A stretch of 64,000 nucleotides of DNA from Rhodamnia argentea (GCF_020921035.1 NC_063150.1:1116001-1180000), one strand, 5' to 3'. Shown: positions 30,700 through 44,867, counted from the stretch's first letter. Translations and numbers: made by a program. The notes: generated by a model not told the origin, from the letters alone.

Positions 30700-31560
30700 T
30701 GGCATTTTGTTGTGCGGGTGTGCGTGGGGTTGGAGAGGAAGTGTTGGCCCAATGCTTGGCAATAATGCATATCGTGTAGTATGCTTTTTCTTTAAGTGCT
30801 TTATTTCTGTGTGCTTTGTATGATTAATACACCCATTAATGAGCTCGCGCTCACTATATGGATACCAGCTTATAAATAATTACTTGATTTAATAGAGGTC
30901 CAACGTGTGTGTGATTCTCTCTCTCTCCCGGTGAAAATTGAGCCAATTATAAAATGCCACATGCCATGTACAGTTCGTGTGATTGTCCAATCAAACATTG
31001 AAGGTGGGACATCGTCCAACTAATTATCCAATTAACCGGTTAAACAAATATTGCCCAATCAAGTTAATTCAATGCAAACTAAGAATTACTATAACTCAAA
31101 CTAAGTTAGATGATTTGTTACCAGCACAAATTCAAAAGAGAGAGGATGATTTGCTACAAGAGATTAGATAATATGTTATAAGTTCGAATTATGCATAAAC
31201 TTGTAATCCACCAGCCAACACGAGGATCAAAGATGCTCGTCCCCTCAATAAGCAGGAGGCTTCTATTTCATCTCTGAGAGGTCGAAAATCATCATTAGAA
31301 TAGCTAGCAAAATCTCTCCAAATTCAAAGATATCACTCTCCGAACGTTTCTAATTAATAATCAAGGAAACTACAACCATCTAACGTTGTCGGATCTTATC
31401 GGCCGAGTTCATCGGATTAAGATTCAAGATCACAAAAAACTCAAAGCTTAATTTCCGACCATATGATTCAAGATCAACTGTTTAGGCACTTGGGATTAAT
31501 TCTCATTTCATTTGTATAGAGTGAATCAAAGGGATGTATCATTTTCTTCGTAACAGAATT
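30700..31560. repeat. 3' flank of copy 5, duplicate of the copy 4 flank
   Basis: The counterpart of 24335-25310. The last shared block is cagaattcaattaga at about 31553. After it the two flanks diverge completely, marking the right edge of the duplicated array. Confidence 0.75.
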
Positions 31561-32727
31561 CAATTAGATATTTTACCTTTTTTTTTCATGAAATTCAATA
31601 TCATTTTCAACATCATATTTGTTGTCTATTTAAATTATGAGATTTGATTGCGTACAACCACATGACAGCTTGAAATGATAAAAGTTGATGCAGTCATTGT
31701 CAGGCAAGTCCGTGAAGTTATTTCAACACTGAGAAAGAAGACAGACGAAGAAGTCATCATGCCAGGTTGACGGTTGGTACTCCTAATCATTTGGCATTTA
31801 TCCAATATCCCTTTCGTTTCATTCCTTACCGTTCAATCAGAACCACATAAATAAAATTTATAAAAAAAAAAAAAAACCAGAACAACATGCTACTGCGTAC
31901 GCAAAGATGTAAGTGGCCCTCCCACATGCGGGAGCATCTTTTAGTTTGTCAAGATTCACAAGTCACTTATCAAACAATAAGTGATTTCCCATAATTTTGT
32001 GGGATTTATCCCTAAATTTTGTGTGCAAGTGCCCTACTTTAAATTCTTTTAATGTGTATGTGATCCTTAAACTTTTGACACAAGCTCAATATGATCCCTA
32101 AACTATATGAAACTATTTAATGTAATTCTTCCATTAATTTAAGATCAAAGACAAAAATACACAATTTCATATGCTACAAATACTAAACTGAATATCTACC
32201 AACAGTTCAAAGACTACATTAAATAAGTTAAAAATCCAAGAACTACATTGAACATTGAGCTAAAACTTAGAGAACACGTTGAATAAATTAAAATCTCAGA
32301 AATTATATTATATTTTGGGTCAAAATTCAAGAACTACTTGTTTCATTTTCCCATTTTATTTCACCTTCTTGGCTCTAGCGAGTTCTTTCACAAGTGTATT
32401 AGAGATTCGACTCAAAGACGTTCGACAAAATGATGAGCTTGACAAGTTTTTTCCATATCTGCCAAGAAGCCTTTCACGAGTCATTCGAACACATTGCAAT
32501 CCCAGTGTAGATCAACGGAAACAAGATTAGCTCACAAAATGCCATGATTGCTTGTGTGAGCCACCTTGCTACATCTTTCACGATGCAATAATTCTTTCAG
32601 GCTGCATTATCGGCCATACATTTCGTGACCCAAGAAGAAGATAAATGTGACATAATTAGCATATCGGGGTAATGACATTTCAATGTCAACGAAGACTGGA
32701 AACCATCAAAGTGACTAACTGATGAGC
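31561..32727. other. Intergenic, plus 3' UTR of the deacylase gene
   Basis: No gene was recognised between 31561 and about 32500. The stretch 32030-32350 has phrases such as ccctaaactat and caagaactac on opposite sides that suggest a decayed foldback element. The last 200 bases or so are probably the 3' untranslated region of the minus-strand gene ending at 32728. Confidence 0.4.
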
Positions 32728-35700
32728 TCACGGACGCTTTGGTTGGTGACGAGTACCGGCATGAAAACCTTCCGTGTAAGCAGTATTCTTGAACATAATC
32801 TGCAAAACCATTAGCATAGAGAATGAGAAGTACTATGCTGAAAACTGGCACAAGGAAAACTCAATAATTAACATTATCAAAGTAGGTTGCCGAGGTACAG
32901 ATTATCTAGTCAAGATAACATCCCATGTAGAGATTCTTACAGCGAGGTTTTTCAACTCAGAGCTCAGACGCTTTCTGATGGTCTCCGAAACCACTGCTCC
33001 CAAATGTTCTCCATGTTGCTTAAGAGTGTCTTCCCGAATCTGTGGCATGTGAACTTTTTTAGTAAAGGAAAGGACTGGTTTCTTGGCTAACGTTCTGACC
33101 AAGGAGTGAAGGTACAACAGACTGATTACCTCTGAAAGCAATATAGCTGACGTCCTATCTAGAATTTCTTCCACAAACTGCCCTGCATCGGTGAAGGAGA
33201 CGGATGGAAGCAATCCTGTAGAAGATTTATCCTTGACCTTTTCAGCAGCAGCAGGTGTCTTTACAGCCTTGGCTACATCATTTTAAGATGAAAGTTTTAT
33301 TACAATATAAGACTGATCAAAGAGCCATGCATAGATCAGTCAAGAATTCAACCAGCCCAATAAACAAAAAGGCAGCATTCTGAGTTTGCAAAAACAAGTT
33401 AGGCACTCTTTCCTATCAAGAATATGTAAATGAACCAAGCATGCAAACTCAAATAATGCACACATGACCCTCTTCTCCACTCCGTGAGAAATAATGTGAG
33501 TTTCAGCATTTGTTAGAACAGTGTTGCTCTAGGTTTACCATGGACCAAATTCTGCCTATGTCAACATGATATGACAAGGAAATGGGAGCCATATCATCCT
33601 ACAGTTGAAAACATAAAGTAGCTGACAAAACCACAGTTTACGTGCCCAGCGAACAATGTCCAAATTCTGGGACTATTTGCCAATCCACATGTTCCAAATC
33701 CATCAAAACTTAATCCTACTTCATCCAAGTCTGACTGCTGACGTACGATGAAAGGGAAGGAAAGGAGGAGAATAGAGTCTAAGGAACATGGCTTTTAGTT
33801 TTCCACTGAGGGAAGATATAATGCTAGCTCTCAAACATCTAAATCCATCTGCCAGTAGTCAGTACAATGAAAAAGTATCATTTACAAGTGTTGCAGCAAT
33901 GTCACACAAGCTTTCAAATAACCAAAGAAAGCAAGAGCCCAATAGGGTCAATATCAATTCGACAGAAAGAGGGATTACAGATCATGTATAAAGCTTAGAA
34001 AAGAAACATTAGAGTTAGCTAAATATGTTTACGACAGTCATACTTGACTGAATTTACTTCAGAAGCTATGCCAACTATACATTTCAAAAGGCAAAAATAG
34101 AGAAGCAAGAGCACTCAAACTACAAATAGAGCAGTTGATTGATGAATTCCCCATCTATATAGGACAAAGTACACATTTTTAACCAGTAGGTCACACTACG
34201 CAAGTGCACAATTTGACTGCACATCTGCTGCAAATTATGCTCAAAATCATTTTTAGAATACATTCTCACTTTCAAAATGCTTCCATAAATACATGCGCAA
34301 AAAGCCACAGCTATTGAATTTAACCTGAACGAATGCAAAACCAATACGAAATGCTATAACTGCACCATTCATTTTTGCTGCAAGACAAGATTTCACCTTT
34401 AACTGCCTTCGGCTTAGCATCTATTGCAGCATGATTCTCATTGGAATGTTCTGATGGAAGTGCTGCTTCAGCAAGTTCTGGCAAGACAATGGAGTCAGAC
34501 GGAACAAGAGCAGCCAAATCGGGTGGCTGATCCTTGCCTACTTTGGGGTTAGCCTGAAAGGAAAACAGTTTTCTTCTTTAAATAATCTAAGAATAAGAAA
34601 CCACTGGTTCAATTTATAAGCAAGTGGAACTAAAAGTACCTCAAGATCAACATATGAGGGATCTCTTCCAATTGATTTCAGAAATGTGTCAAGACTGAAG
34701 GTATTAAGAGCTGGAAACACAAAGATTCACATGTTAAATGTTAACTCGATATCTTCACTTTATCCGGAACTCCACGAGATTACTATGGCATCAGGTAGAA
34801 TGCAACTGGAAGTATCACAATTAGCAAAAAAAAGTGTCCATCGTGTTACGAAATTCTGAGATGTTTGCTCCTATATTATACAAGTATCTTCAAATTATCA
34901 GGAGGAGTAACCAAGAAACCTTAAGGAAGCCAAATATGGGCAGGAAGGCATGAAGTGGATGCCCGTTGAAGGAGAAAGGGCTTAACTTTGTTGAGTATGC
35001 TGGTTAAACCAAATTAAAGAGCTAGACAATGCCAGAATAACTATGGATGGTGAGACTTGCTTACATATTGATATGTCATTTGACAGCGGATGAAAGAGGC
35101 ATCTCTGTTGGGACTTGAATCCCTGATCAAGCAGCAACGAGACATGTCTTCAACAGAAAAGACAAATGTAAGATTGTATAACGTAATATAGAAGATATAT
35201 GAAGAAATACTAATGAATACTACATGGGGTCGACATGGAGATTCGAACATTAATAAAAGCCTGAAAGGAAGGGACTTTGGGGACATATAAACTCGAGGAA
35301 ATTGTTGAAGTACCTTTTTTTTTTTTTCATCTACTCAACCCATTAGTGTTCATGGAAAAAATTTCCAATTATGTACTCGTTCTAACCCTTGATTGGATCT
35401 ATATGCTTATGCCGATAGGACATGAAATATCTTTATTTTGTTGTTGATTCTATTTGTTCCATTTTTTGGGAAGTATCTCAAATAATCTGTTAGATCCAGC
35501 CGATATCAACACATTTTATTCCGTCTATTCCAAAACATAAATGTAAATTACTTTACAAAAATAAAGGTGTAAAAGCACTATGTACATGTTTGTATGTCTA
35601 ATTGTACGTACATGTTTGTATGTCTAATTGTGCCAACTCACATGCATAGATGTGTCATCGACATGTGTGCACGTGGGCGTCTACGCGCCTGTGTGTTTCC

Positions 35701-38700
35701 AATATCCCCATAGTTTTTAACAGCTTTTGAAAAAAGGATGCTTTCTCTAATTCAGTACCCCTTGTTGGGTAAAGGCTCCAAATCAAGCTTTGTCCTACAT
35801 GGCATAGGAATGTTACTCCATTGCTTGATGGCATTTGCAAATATTGTAGGATCTTCAAGAGGAAGATAGGAAATGCTAAGACGCTACATATTTACTCAAT
35901 AGCATAATCAAAGAGCATATTAATGGCTCCATTTGTAGAGCACGAGAGAGAGATGCTAAAAAAACCTAATTCCCTTTTTTCTACGACCACCTACTAGCTA
36001 CTGACTATATCCATAACTATACTGCAATACTGCCCCTCAAACTGGAGCATCCAGCCAACATATGTCAGGTGCAACTTTATTCCAAAGTCTGCAACCAAAG
36101 CCTCATGCAAGCTGGACCTTACACTGACAAGGAATGTGGATACACGGAACCAGATGACAATGACAATTGTGCAAGCTGGACCTCACAGGACAAACTAAAT
36201 GCACTCCACATCGTCACTGAATATGACAGAAGCACTGAAGAATCAAACAGAAATCAGAAAATTGTCATCCATTTCTCACACAACCTTGATAAAATCATGT
36301 GAGGACCCAACTTGAATTGCCGCAAACTAAATTGCATCATCCCGAGGCATTTGACTCTGGCTACTCGACAAAGGTGCGCCTGACTATGGGGCTTACAGCT
36401 AACTAGAAACTTGGCAGAGGCTTTGCTCGCCAATGAAAATCACAATTGATGAAGAGACAATGAATATCATCCACATAAGGCTTGTTGGGAATTGCCCAGG
36501 ATGGGGGAAGTTTCTAGAGAGAAATCGATGCAGATTGGAGCACTGATGCACCCTAGAAATCCTTTTTTTGGGAGTTGGAAAAGACAACAAATAACAAACC
36601 TAAGTCCAAAAACAGCAAACAGACAAGATCAATAGCTTGACTTTGATGAAGAAGCAGAACCAATGACCATGACCGAGAACGAATGCACGAAGGAAGGACT
36701 AGATAATAGCGAGGCTCGACTTGTGGTAGACTTCACGGTCAACAAGGAGGTTGGGGACAAGACTGACAAGGCCGTAGTGCATGGCAACTCCACCGAATGA
36801 CGACAGAGAGATTGGCAGCTCACAAGAGAGCGTTGCTCTCAGAGACAACTGGAGCAGTTATAAGACTGCAACAAGCAGAGGACGCTGATGCTGCTCTTAA
36901 AGACCACCAGTTGTGGTTCCTCTCAAGGATGACAAAGGGTGGACAAAAACAAAGGACTTGGATAAACAAATGGTGGTGATCTCCATTTCAGAGTAGAAAG
37001 TGGAAAAGATGATGGTAGAGATGAGGTTTCTTTTTAAAGACCGGCAGCTAGAATAAAGATAATATCAGGGTTTTTGGACTTTAGGGGTCGTTTGGGCTCA
37101 GGTCCCTCTCTCTTGGTGGCTCCAATATCATGCCAATATCACAGGATCTTCAAGTGAGAGGGAGAGAGAAAGTTCTAAGAGGCTACATATTTACTCGATA
37201 GCATAGTTAAAGAGTTGCTCTAATTATGAGCATGAGAGACACTAATAAAACCCCAATTTCCTTTTTTATGACCACCCACTAACTACTGACTAATATCCAT
37301 ATACTTCGACAGTCTTAAGTATCAAAAACAATTAAACAGGGAAAAATGCCCATTACAGAGTGAAACAGAAATCTCATCGTAGCTCCAACGTAATACCAAA
37401 CCCATTCAATGCTGAACAGAAGGATAATGTACCAATTTCAACTGCAGATTCAAATGTTAAACAGAAAAATTATGTTCAAACATGAACAGAAGAATCAAGC
37501 TAGGGCCTAGAGGACACTATGTAGTTGGCGATTGCTTTAAGAAGGGGAAATGGACAATCTGATTTAGTGCTACAGCTATTAATCAGGCCTATGTTGTTGA
37601 GAACACATCTGAAAAGATGCCCTTCCACAATTTTCCAAATGAATGCAGTTCATTTGATAGATTTGAAAATATGCAGAAAAATTTGCATTCCAAAAATTGT
37701 TTCGCCACCCCCAAAGTTCAATGAAAAGGGCAGGCATAGAAATTTGATTGTCAAGATATTAATGGACCAAGAATAGATGAATACCTTGCCGATTCATTTA
37801 CTAAGGCAAAAGGAGTCACACAACCAAGAGGCACCTAGAGAACACCATAAAAAGGCACAAGGTCAGAGAATGTAATATCCACGTACTCAAATCAACAATC
37901 AAATTTTTATGAGGAATGAGATTCTTTCCAAAAGTAAAGAAAAAGAACGTCTTGTTTTTCCTTTGATTCAAGAAACCAAAATAAGCAGACCATTAAGAAT
38001 ACATACACCTCACAAGAGTCATGACTTATCTTTCATCAAAAGAAGTAAAACCAGCATATGGAACTTAATGTCGACACTGATTCATTGTCCCAAAATACTT
38101 AACAATCATCATAAGTGCAAACAAACAAATCAAAAGAAATAAAAGGTGCTTCGTGGAATCACTTTTAGATGCAAAGAATAAAAGATAGTACAGGAGGTAA
38201 CGGAAGTCTAGACCTCACCCTAAGAGGGAGCAGAAGAACTTCAAATCAATGCATATACCAACCTGAAGTATCTCACCTAATGCTTCTTCCGGTGCCATTC
38301 TCAAACCTCCTTTCCCCAAACCAAGCCGTTGTGACAGAACTGATCAGACAAAAAAATTCCTTCTTAAACATAGAAGCCCAAAAAAGAGGAGTTTATGGTT
38401 AATAGTTATTGCCATTCAAACTTACAAATTCATTAACCCGTATAACAGGTTGTGTACCTTTCAGATCTGCTTTAGTATCTGCAAGAGCGGAGACAATGTA
38501 GAACCTTTGTTTCTTGTCCTGCAAACATAAGTGCAAGCAAATTATTCGCCTGATTGATACAGCGATACCTGATTACTGACAACGCTATCGAATGACAGGA
38601 GCCTTATGCCTAAAAGATTGCTGCTGAGGGCATGTCTATAGCAAACTACTTATTATCTATTTAAATCGAAGTACGCACATTGCTTCAATGAAGAGCACTC

Positions 38701-39740
38701 AAGTAGCTGAATATGGTCCATGAAGCAAGAAACAGCTAGATAGATACGCCATATGTTTCACCCCTTAGTCCTATTTTCCATAGGCATAGCGATAAACTTT
38801 CAAGAAGCAACAAGGCATTAACTAAATTCCAAAATTCGATAAATGGCCTAGTCCTAAACCATCAAAAATTTCATGGTTTAAACATAAATGTGCTCAAAGT
38901 TCAGAGTCACTCCAAAATCTCGTTTGATTATGACATATTGCAAGAAAAACGAAGGTGACTAAGGTCAAAAGGCAAAATTTATCACGACGGAAAACTGATC
39001 TTTAAGAGAAGCTCTCCCTTAAGGGAGAGTAGATGTGTGCTATACCGCACCCATGTGATGGAAAGATTCAGTAAACACCATCGACGAGGTAGAAGTACTA
39101 GTCATCAGAGAACAATCTCAGATCCTATTTTCCAAAACCAAATCTCCAAATTCACCGAATGCTCAAAGTTATCGAACATACCTTCAAGAACAAGTTCTTA
39201 CTGAGTGAAGCACCAACATTTCCAACATATTTTTCCTGATCAAACCAACAACACTCGCTAAGACAAATTCTCCTCTGGGGCCAAAACATGAAAGGTAAAG
39301 GACAAGATGAGACGTAACCAATTTGCTCTGCCCTCGCATACCTGAGCTTCAACAGTCAAAACGACGGGATGCTCATACTTTGAGAACTCGATCTGAAGCT
39401 CCTACGAGAACGAAAAAGTCCGGATTAATGGTTGGGACTGACAGAACAAAGAGGTAAACTTCAAGTACGCGGTACATTACGTTACTATAGCTAGTCTGCG
39501 CTGAAGGATCGTCACGTATACGATTTCAAAACAGATGAAGATTAAACAATTGCGCATTAGTGCGATTCAAGACAAAAGGAGCGAAATTCCTCCAAGCTCG
39601 TGTCGCATATACATCGAAGCTCAGCGACTGAACCAGACGTACAACCACCGCGAACGGCGAGTCGGATACGAAGGCTCGAATGCTTCTTGAGCAGGGAATA
39701 CCTGTAAACGAGCGAGCAACTGGTCCTTCGTGTAGCCCAT
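32728..39740 (-). CDS. PRORSD1: YbaK/prolyl-tRNA synthetase-associated domain protein
   Basis: Twelve minus-strand exons join into 966 nt (321 residues) with consistent phases. Exons: 39702-39740, 39342-39401, 39182-39235, 38458-38518, 38263-38339, 37785-37834, 35065-35147, 34640-34710, 34397-34553, 33130-33272, 32941-33039, 32728-32799. The N-terminal half is a YbaK-like aminoacyl-tRNA deacylase domain (MGYTKDQLLARLQ, YEHPVVLTVEAQ, SKNLFLKDKKQRFYIVSA, LGLGKGGLRMAPEEALGE, GCVTPFALVNESA, HPLSND). The family hydrolyses wrongly charged tRNA such as Ala-tRNA(Pro). The C-terminal extension, with ILDRTSAILLSE and ending FHAGTRHQPKRP, is of the type found in plant members such as Arabidopsis At1g44835; its job is not known to me. 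The start is the first ATG and opens the conserved N-terminus. An LTR element lies in the intron between exons 7 and 6. Confidence 0.92.
35829..37311 (-). mobile_element. Short LTR retroelement in a deacylase intron
   Basis: Two direct repeats (about 35829-36026 and 37131-37311) share blocks such as ggatcttcaag, gctacatatttactc, gatagcata/aatagcata and actactgacta. Inside the left one is the complement of a polypurine tract (tgcccctcaaactgg at about 36030). Just inside the right one is ggctccaatatca, whose complement resembles a decayed tRNA-iMet primer site. This places the element on the minus strand. The 1.1-kb interior has no complete retroviral gene, so it is a TRIM-like or internally deleted element. 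The LTRs differ a lot, so it is old. Confidence 0.65.
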
Positions 39741-40889
39741 GGCTGATCGCCGTCGCCGTCGCCCTCTCTCTCTCGATCGAGCACTAGCAGGTCGCAGGGC
39801 GGGAGGGAGGAAGAACGTGAGAACGGCGAGGAGTGAGATAGGTTACGGAGAACGATGAACACAATACGATGCCGTCTGGAAGGGCTTTATTGTCATTTAC
39901 TCTTTCATTGGTAATTTTTCGTTCTCCATTAGTTTTGACAATTTTCTATAAAACGTGAATTACCATTTTTTTTATATCATTACCGTCCTAATAAAACATG
40001 ATCCAATCTTAACCCCTTAATAAAAAAAAGGAAGCAAGCCTATTTGTGGCCTATCTAGTGCATAATTAACACCCGCATTATTGGGTTGTAAATAATCATT
40101 TATTTCAATCGAAAAAGAATTAACATGTATAATGTCATTTTAGGTTCTCGTTAGACCATGATTAATTATTGGTCAAAAGAATAATTAGCAATGTAACATT
40201 TTATGATAGCATTGAAGGGGGTGGCCTATCGTTTGAAGGCACAACAATTTAATTATCCTTAAATTCGACTATAAATGTGTCTTCCAAGGATCAATTGAAA
40301 AGTAAAATTAAAGTGAAATGGAATATTTAAGCCGTACAAAGGGATGCATAAATGGATTGATAAGTAAAAGTAGAACAATGTCTTAAAATGACGTCGAAAT
40401 GATACCTTTTATCCGAGGCGTAATAAACATTTATTGATTTGATTAGAAGAAAGAAACCTTAAGTTAATAAATGGACACGCAAATGGATTGACAATAAAAA
40501 AAAAATACAACTAGATAAGTTTTCTAGTACAAAAGGATAGCCCAAGAAATAAAACAAATGAAAGTGAAAAAAAATTCTATAAAATAAATGAGAATTGAAA
40601 GGATGGAAAAGATGGACAAATAAAAGAATTAATAAAAAGGAGCATAATTCAAAAAAAAAAATTTGTAATTTTGAATCTATGAAAAGGTCAGCTATGCAAC
40701 CAATCAAGAACTAACAAGTGGCGAATCCTGATGGCAAGCCTTTTCCCTTGACACGTCGCATTAGTATATCTAATGACGCTAATAAGACTATCTTATATAT
40801 CCTAGTCAAGTGGGCATACTTATTACTTGGGCAATAAAATAAATACATAAAGTAAATTAAGGTAAGACAATCCATTCTCTCCTTGTATA
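39741..40889. other. Upstream flank of the deacylase gene; no other gene
   Basis: The first 100-150 bases are GC-rich and probably hold the 5' UTR and promoter of the minus-strand gene. Beyond about 39900 the sequence becomes AT-rich and no gene was recognised. Confidence 0.45.
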
Positions 40890-43310
40890 GGCAACTTCCT
40901 CGCTCCCTCGTTCAATCTCTAACGTTAGCAAAATAGGCAAAAGAGGAAATCCATTTGTCACCTTAAAAGAGTCTTTCTGGATACGACTTAGATATGAATC
41001 AAACATGATAAGGGTGAAGAATAGAATTTGAAACTCGGGAAGTTGAATATATTCGTTTGTGTTAGCTTCATATTTCCATATATCCCTATTTCTCGATAGG
41101 TCATTTAATATGGATAACATTTGCAAATAAAAAAAAATATGACTAGAGAATATTTCCTTAAATCAGATTGTGTCAAAATATTATCCTTCATGGTATTAAT
41201 AACTATTGACTTTCCTCATTCGATCTCAAACATTGAAAAAACAAATTGGTAAAAGAGGAAATCCATTTGTTACCTTAAAAGATATCTTTTTTTGGATACG
41301 AATTGGATATGAATCAAGGCCGATAAGGACTAAGGATTGAATTTGAAACTCAAGAAGTGGAATGTATTAATTTATGGTAGCTTCAAATCTTCTTACAACC
41401 ACATTTATCAGTGAGTTATTTAATATGGATATTACCACAAATCATAAATATGGCCAAAAAGAGTTTCCTCAAATAGTTTGTATGAAAATATTACCTTATA
41501 TGGTAAGAACAATTATTGACTTTCTTTTAAATTGTATGAGTGCCATTTATGGTATTTACATTTATAAATTTTCTTTCAAATTGTATGAGAGCACATCCCT
41601 TTATGGTATTAACAATTCTGAACTTTCCTCATCGATCTCCAACATTGAAAAAAATTGGTAAAAGAGGAAATCCATTTGTTATCTTAAAAGGTGTATCTTT
41701 TGGATGCCAATTGGATATGAATCAAACTCGATAAGGACGAAGGATAGAATTTGAAACTCAAGAAGTAGAATGTATTCATAAATATGGCCAGAAAGAATTT
41801 CCTCAAACTGGTTTGTATTTTGTCCATAAAAAAAAATCTGTTTGTACGAAAATGTTACCCTTTATGGCATCAACAATTATTTACTTTCTTTTAAATTGTA
41901 TGAATGCCATTTACGGTATTTACAATTATCAACTTTCTTTCAAATTGTATGAGAGTATTTCCATTTATAGTATTAGCAATTATCAAATTTCCTCGTTCGA
42001 TCTCTAACATTAAAAAAATTGGTAAAAAAGGAAAAACATGTTTTTTTTTTATACCAATTGGATATGTATCAAACCGGATAAGGACGAAGGATATAATTTG
42101 AAATTCAAGAAGTCGAAAGTATTCATTTATGGCAACTTCAAATCTCCTTTCAACCATATTTATCGGTATGTTATTAAATATGGATATTACCCACAAATCA
42201 TAAATATGGCCAGAAAGAATTTCCACAAACTGGTTTGTATTTTGTCCAGAAAAAAAAATCGGTTTGTACGAAAATGTTATCCTTTATGGCATCAACAATT
42301 ATTTTCTTTCTTTTAAATTGTATGAATGCCATTTACTGTATTTACAATTATCAACTTTCTTTCAAATTGTATGAGACTATTGCCATTCACGGTATTAACA
42401 ATTATTAAATTTCCTCATTCGATCTCTAACATTGAAAAAAATTAGTAAAAGAGGAAATCCATATGTCTTTTTTTATACCAATTGGATATGTATCAAACTA
42501 GATAAGGACGAAGGATATAATTTGAAATTCAAGAAGTAGAATGTATTCATTTATGGCAGCTTCAAATCTTCTTACAACCATATTTATCGGTATGTTATTA
42601 AATATGGATATTACCCACAAATCATAAATATGGCCAGAAAGAATTTCCTCAAGCCGGTTTATATGAAAATGTTACCCTTTATGGTATCAACAACTATTAA
42701 CTTCCTTTTAAATTGTATAAGTGCCATTTACTTTCAAATTGTATGAGAGTATTTCCCTTTACGGTATTAACAATTATCAACTTTCCTCATTCGGTCTCTA
42801 ACATTGAAAAGAATTGGCAAAAGAGGAAATCCAGTTGTTACCTTACAAGATATCTTTTTTGGATACGATTTGGATATAAACCAAACACGATAAGGACGGA
42901 GGATATAATTTGAAATTCAATAAGTAGAATGTATTCACTTATGGTAGTTTCAAGTTTTCTTACAACCCTATTTATTGACAAGTTATTTAATACAAATATC
43001 ACCCAAAAATTTGAAATGTAGCCAGAAAGAGTTTCCTCAAATCAGATTGTATGAAAATGTTACCCTCTATGATATTAACAATTATTAACTTTCTTTTAAA
43101 CTTGTACGGGTGCCATTTATGGTGCATACAATTATTAACTTTCTTTCAAATTGTACGAGGGTATTGCCCTTTATGGTATTCACAATTATTTACTTTCCGT
43201 GATGTTGTACGAGAATGTTTCCCCCTATGATGTTGCCAATTACCAACTTCCCTTGCATAGTCATGAAGGGGGGGAAATCTATGCTATCTTCCTATTGCCA
43301 TAAAGATTGC
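40890..43310. repeat. Tandem array of ~310-425-bp repeats
   Basis: A landmark of the form tcattcgatctctaacattg recurs near 40905, 41216, 41626, 41992, 42416 and 42787. Each is followed by aaagaggaaatccatttgt-like text, ggatatgaatcaaac and ataaggacgaaggata, then caaatcataaatatggccag and fttcctcaaa-like text (first base variable). Within each unit a shorter module built on caattatcaactttc and tttcaaattgtatgag repeats two or three times. Unit lengths vary because the number of short modules varies. It is AT-rich and has no long open frame. Confidence 0.85.
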
Positions 43311-44737
43311 TAGATACGAAAAAAAGCCATTTTATAATATGTAGGGGCAATTTTGGACCATCAGAATTAAAGGAAGCATCTGGCAATGAATTTTTAATTT
43401 AAGTGAAAAATACGTCTTTTGTTTTGTCCGCTAATTTCACAGATTTTTCATACTATATGTCCAGTTAATATTGCAGAAAACGAGCTTAAATCCACGTTGT
43501 CTTGGAGTCCTGAGGTTGTCAACTAGGAAAGCAAAAACTAGAGCAAGCCAACATGAAAAGATTGAACAAATATATTCTAGAAACATTGAATAAATCAAGT
43601 TATAAGAACGAAAAATAGAGAAATAAGTCGATATCAAAACGAGGGATCAATTATGCTCAATTTGAGGCAAAGAAACTAGGATCAATGCATTCTTAGTTTA
43701 CCAAAATGAATCACTAAGATGGGCACAATAATATATGCATTACTTGATGAGGCCAAAGACAAAAGAAAATGTAAGAAATAGATTTTGCTTGGTCATCTAA
43801 ATATAAAATCATATTGGATAATAACAAGATAGAATTTGTGACTTCCTATGTATTATTTGGTAAATATTCCAATGTGACATGGATATAAACACCGCGAATC
43901 AAGTCCCCATCTTCTTGGGTTGCACGATTAGGGGTCGCAATGGTCGCGCAACCTTGGTCGTGCAACCCCGGGGGGCATTGGTGGTGCGAAGCGACGAAGA
44001 TAGGGAACTGGAGATGATGGTCGCCGTGCTTGCCACGCACATTTCCCTCTCTCCAATGCCTTTGCTCGTGTCCAATCGAGTCGCCACTAGTAAACCTACA
44101 TTGCTGCCGTTGTCGGCGATCATGCAATCACCGCAACTTTAGTGGCGCGACCATCAATAAAGAGAGAGAATATGCAACGACAACGCCATACTCACCACAC
44201 AAATTTCTCTCTCTCCCATGCCTTTGCTCGAATCCGGTTGACCCACCGCTTGCTCAAACCTCGCAACCGTCGCCTCATTGTGGTTGTCGCCGTCGCTCGC
44301 CGGTGCCTATCACTGCCGTCGGCCTTTTTATCCGACATATACATCTCTGTAACTTTCGGCACCTCTGCTTCAAGCCTCCGACCACATCGATTTCAAGGGA
44401 TACATTTTTCATACACAGCATCTACATATTTCACATGAAAACATCATGCCCAACCTAATCATGTTCTTACAATCTAATTTTCTCCAAATGATATTTGGAA
44501 AATACGATAAACGAAAAGCTCCCCCACGTGCATGTGATTTCCTCGCCGCGTCATGCCGTGACAGCGAGAGTATAAAAGAAGAAGAAGAGTGAGAGCGACT
44601 GATCTCTCCCCATTGCACGCGGCGGGAAACTGATGATTTTGGGCAGAGCTCTCCCTCCACAATTCGCTTCAAAACCCTAACCCCGAAATTCTACTCCTCA
44701 ATTCGTCACCTGAATCGCATCGGGTTCATACACTCGC
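43311..44737. other. Intergenic, upstream of the ATX gene
   Basis: No gene was recognised. At about 44035-44100 and 44198-44270 there is a loose direct repeat (tttccctctctccaatgcctt and a variant, followed by tgctcg) some 165 bp apart. The stretch 43900-44450 is richer in C and G than its surroundings. The last 200 bases are the likely ATX promoter and 5' UTR. Confidence 0.45.
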
Positions 44738-44762
44738 AGAGAGAGAGAGAGAGAGAGAGAGG
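44738..44762. repeat. GA microsatellite in the ATX leader
   Basis: A (GA)n run ending in a short G run, about 105-130 bases before the ATX start codon. GA tracts are common in plant 5' UTRs and core promoters. Confidence 0.85.
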
Positions 44763-44867
44763 GGGTAAGAGAGTTCGCATTGACATAGATTCGACGGAGA
44801 GAGAAAAACCCACTTCGATTGTGTTGGGGGGTTTGGTCTTCTGGAGAAGTTGAGCTGTCGCTCTTCC

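Noticed and set aside
33010-33039. An upstream acceptor for the deacylase exon 11 that would add VHMPQ before IRED
   Set aside because: The acceptor before ttcacatg gives the wrong phase after exon 10. The acceptor before attcggg keeps the phase and gives a smooth LLSE-IRED join.
43846-44458. Overlapping open frames of 87-142 residues in a GC-richer stretch
   Set aside because: Several frames on both strands overlap and none has a recognisable domain. The local composition and a loose 165-bp repeat explain them.
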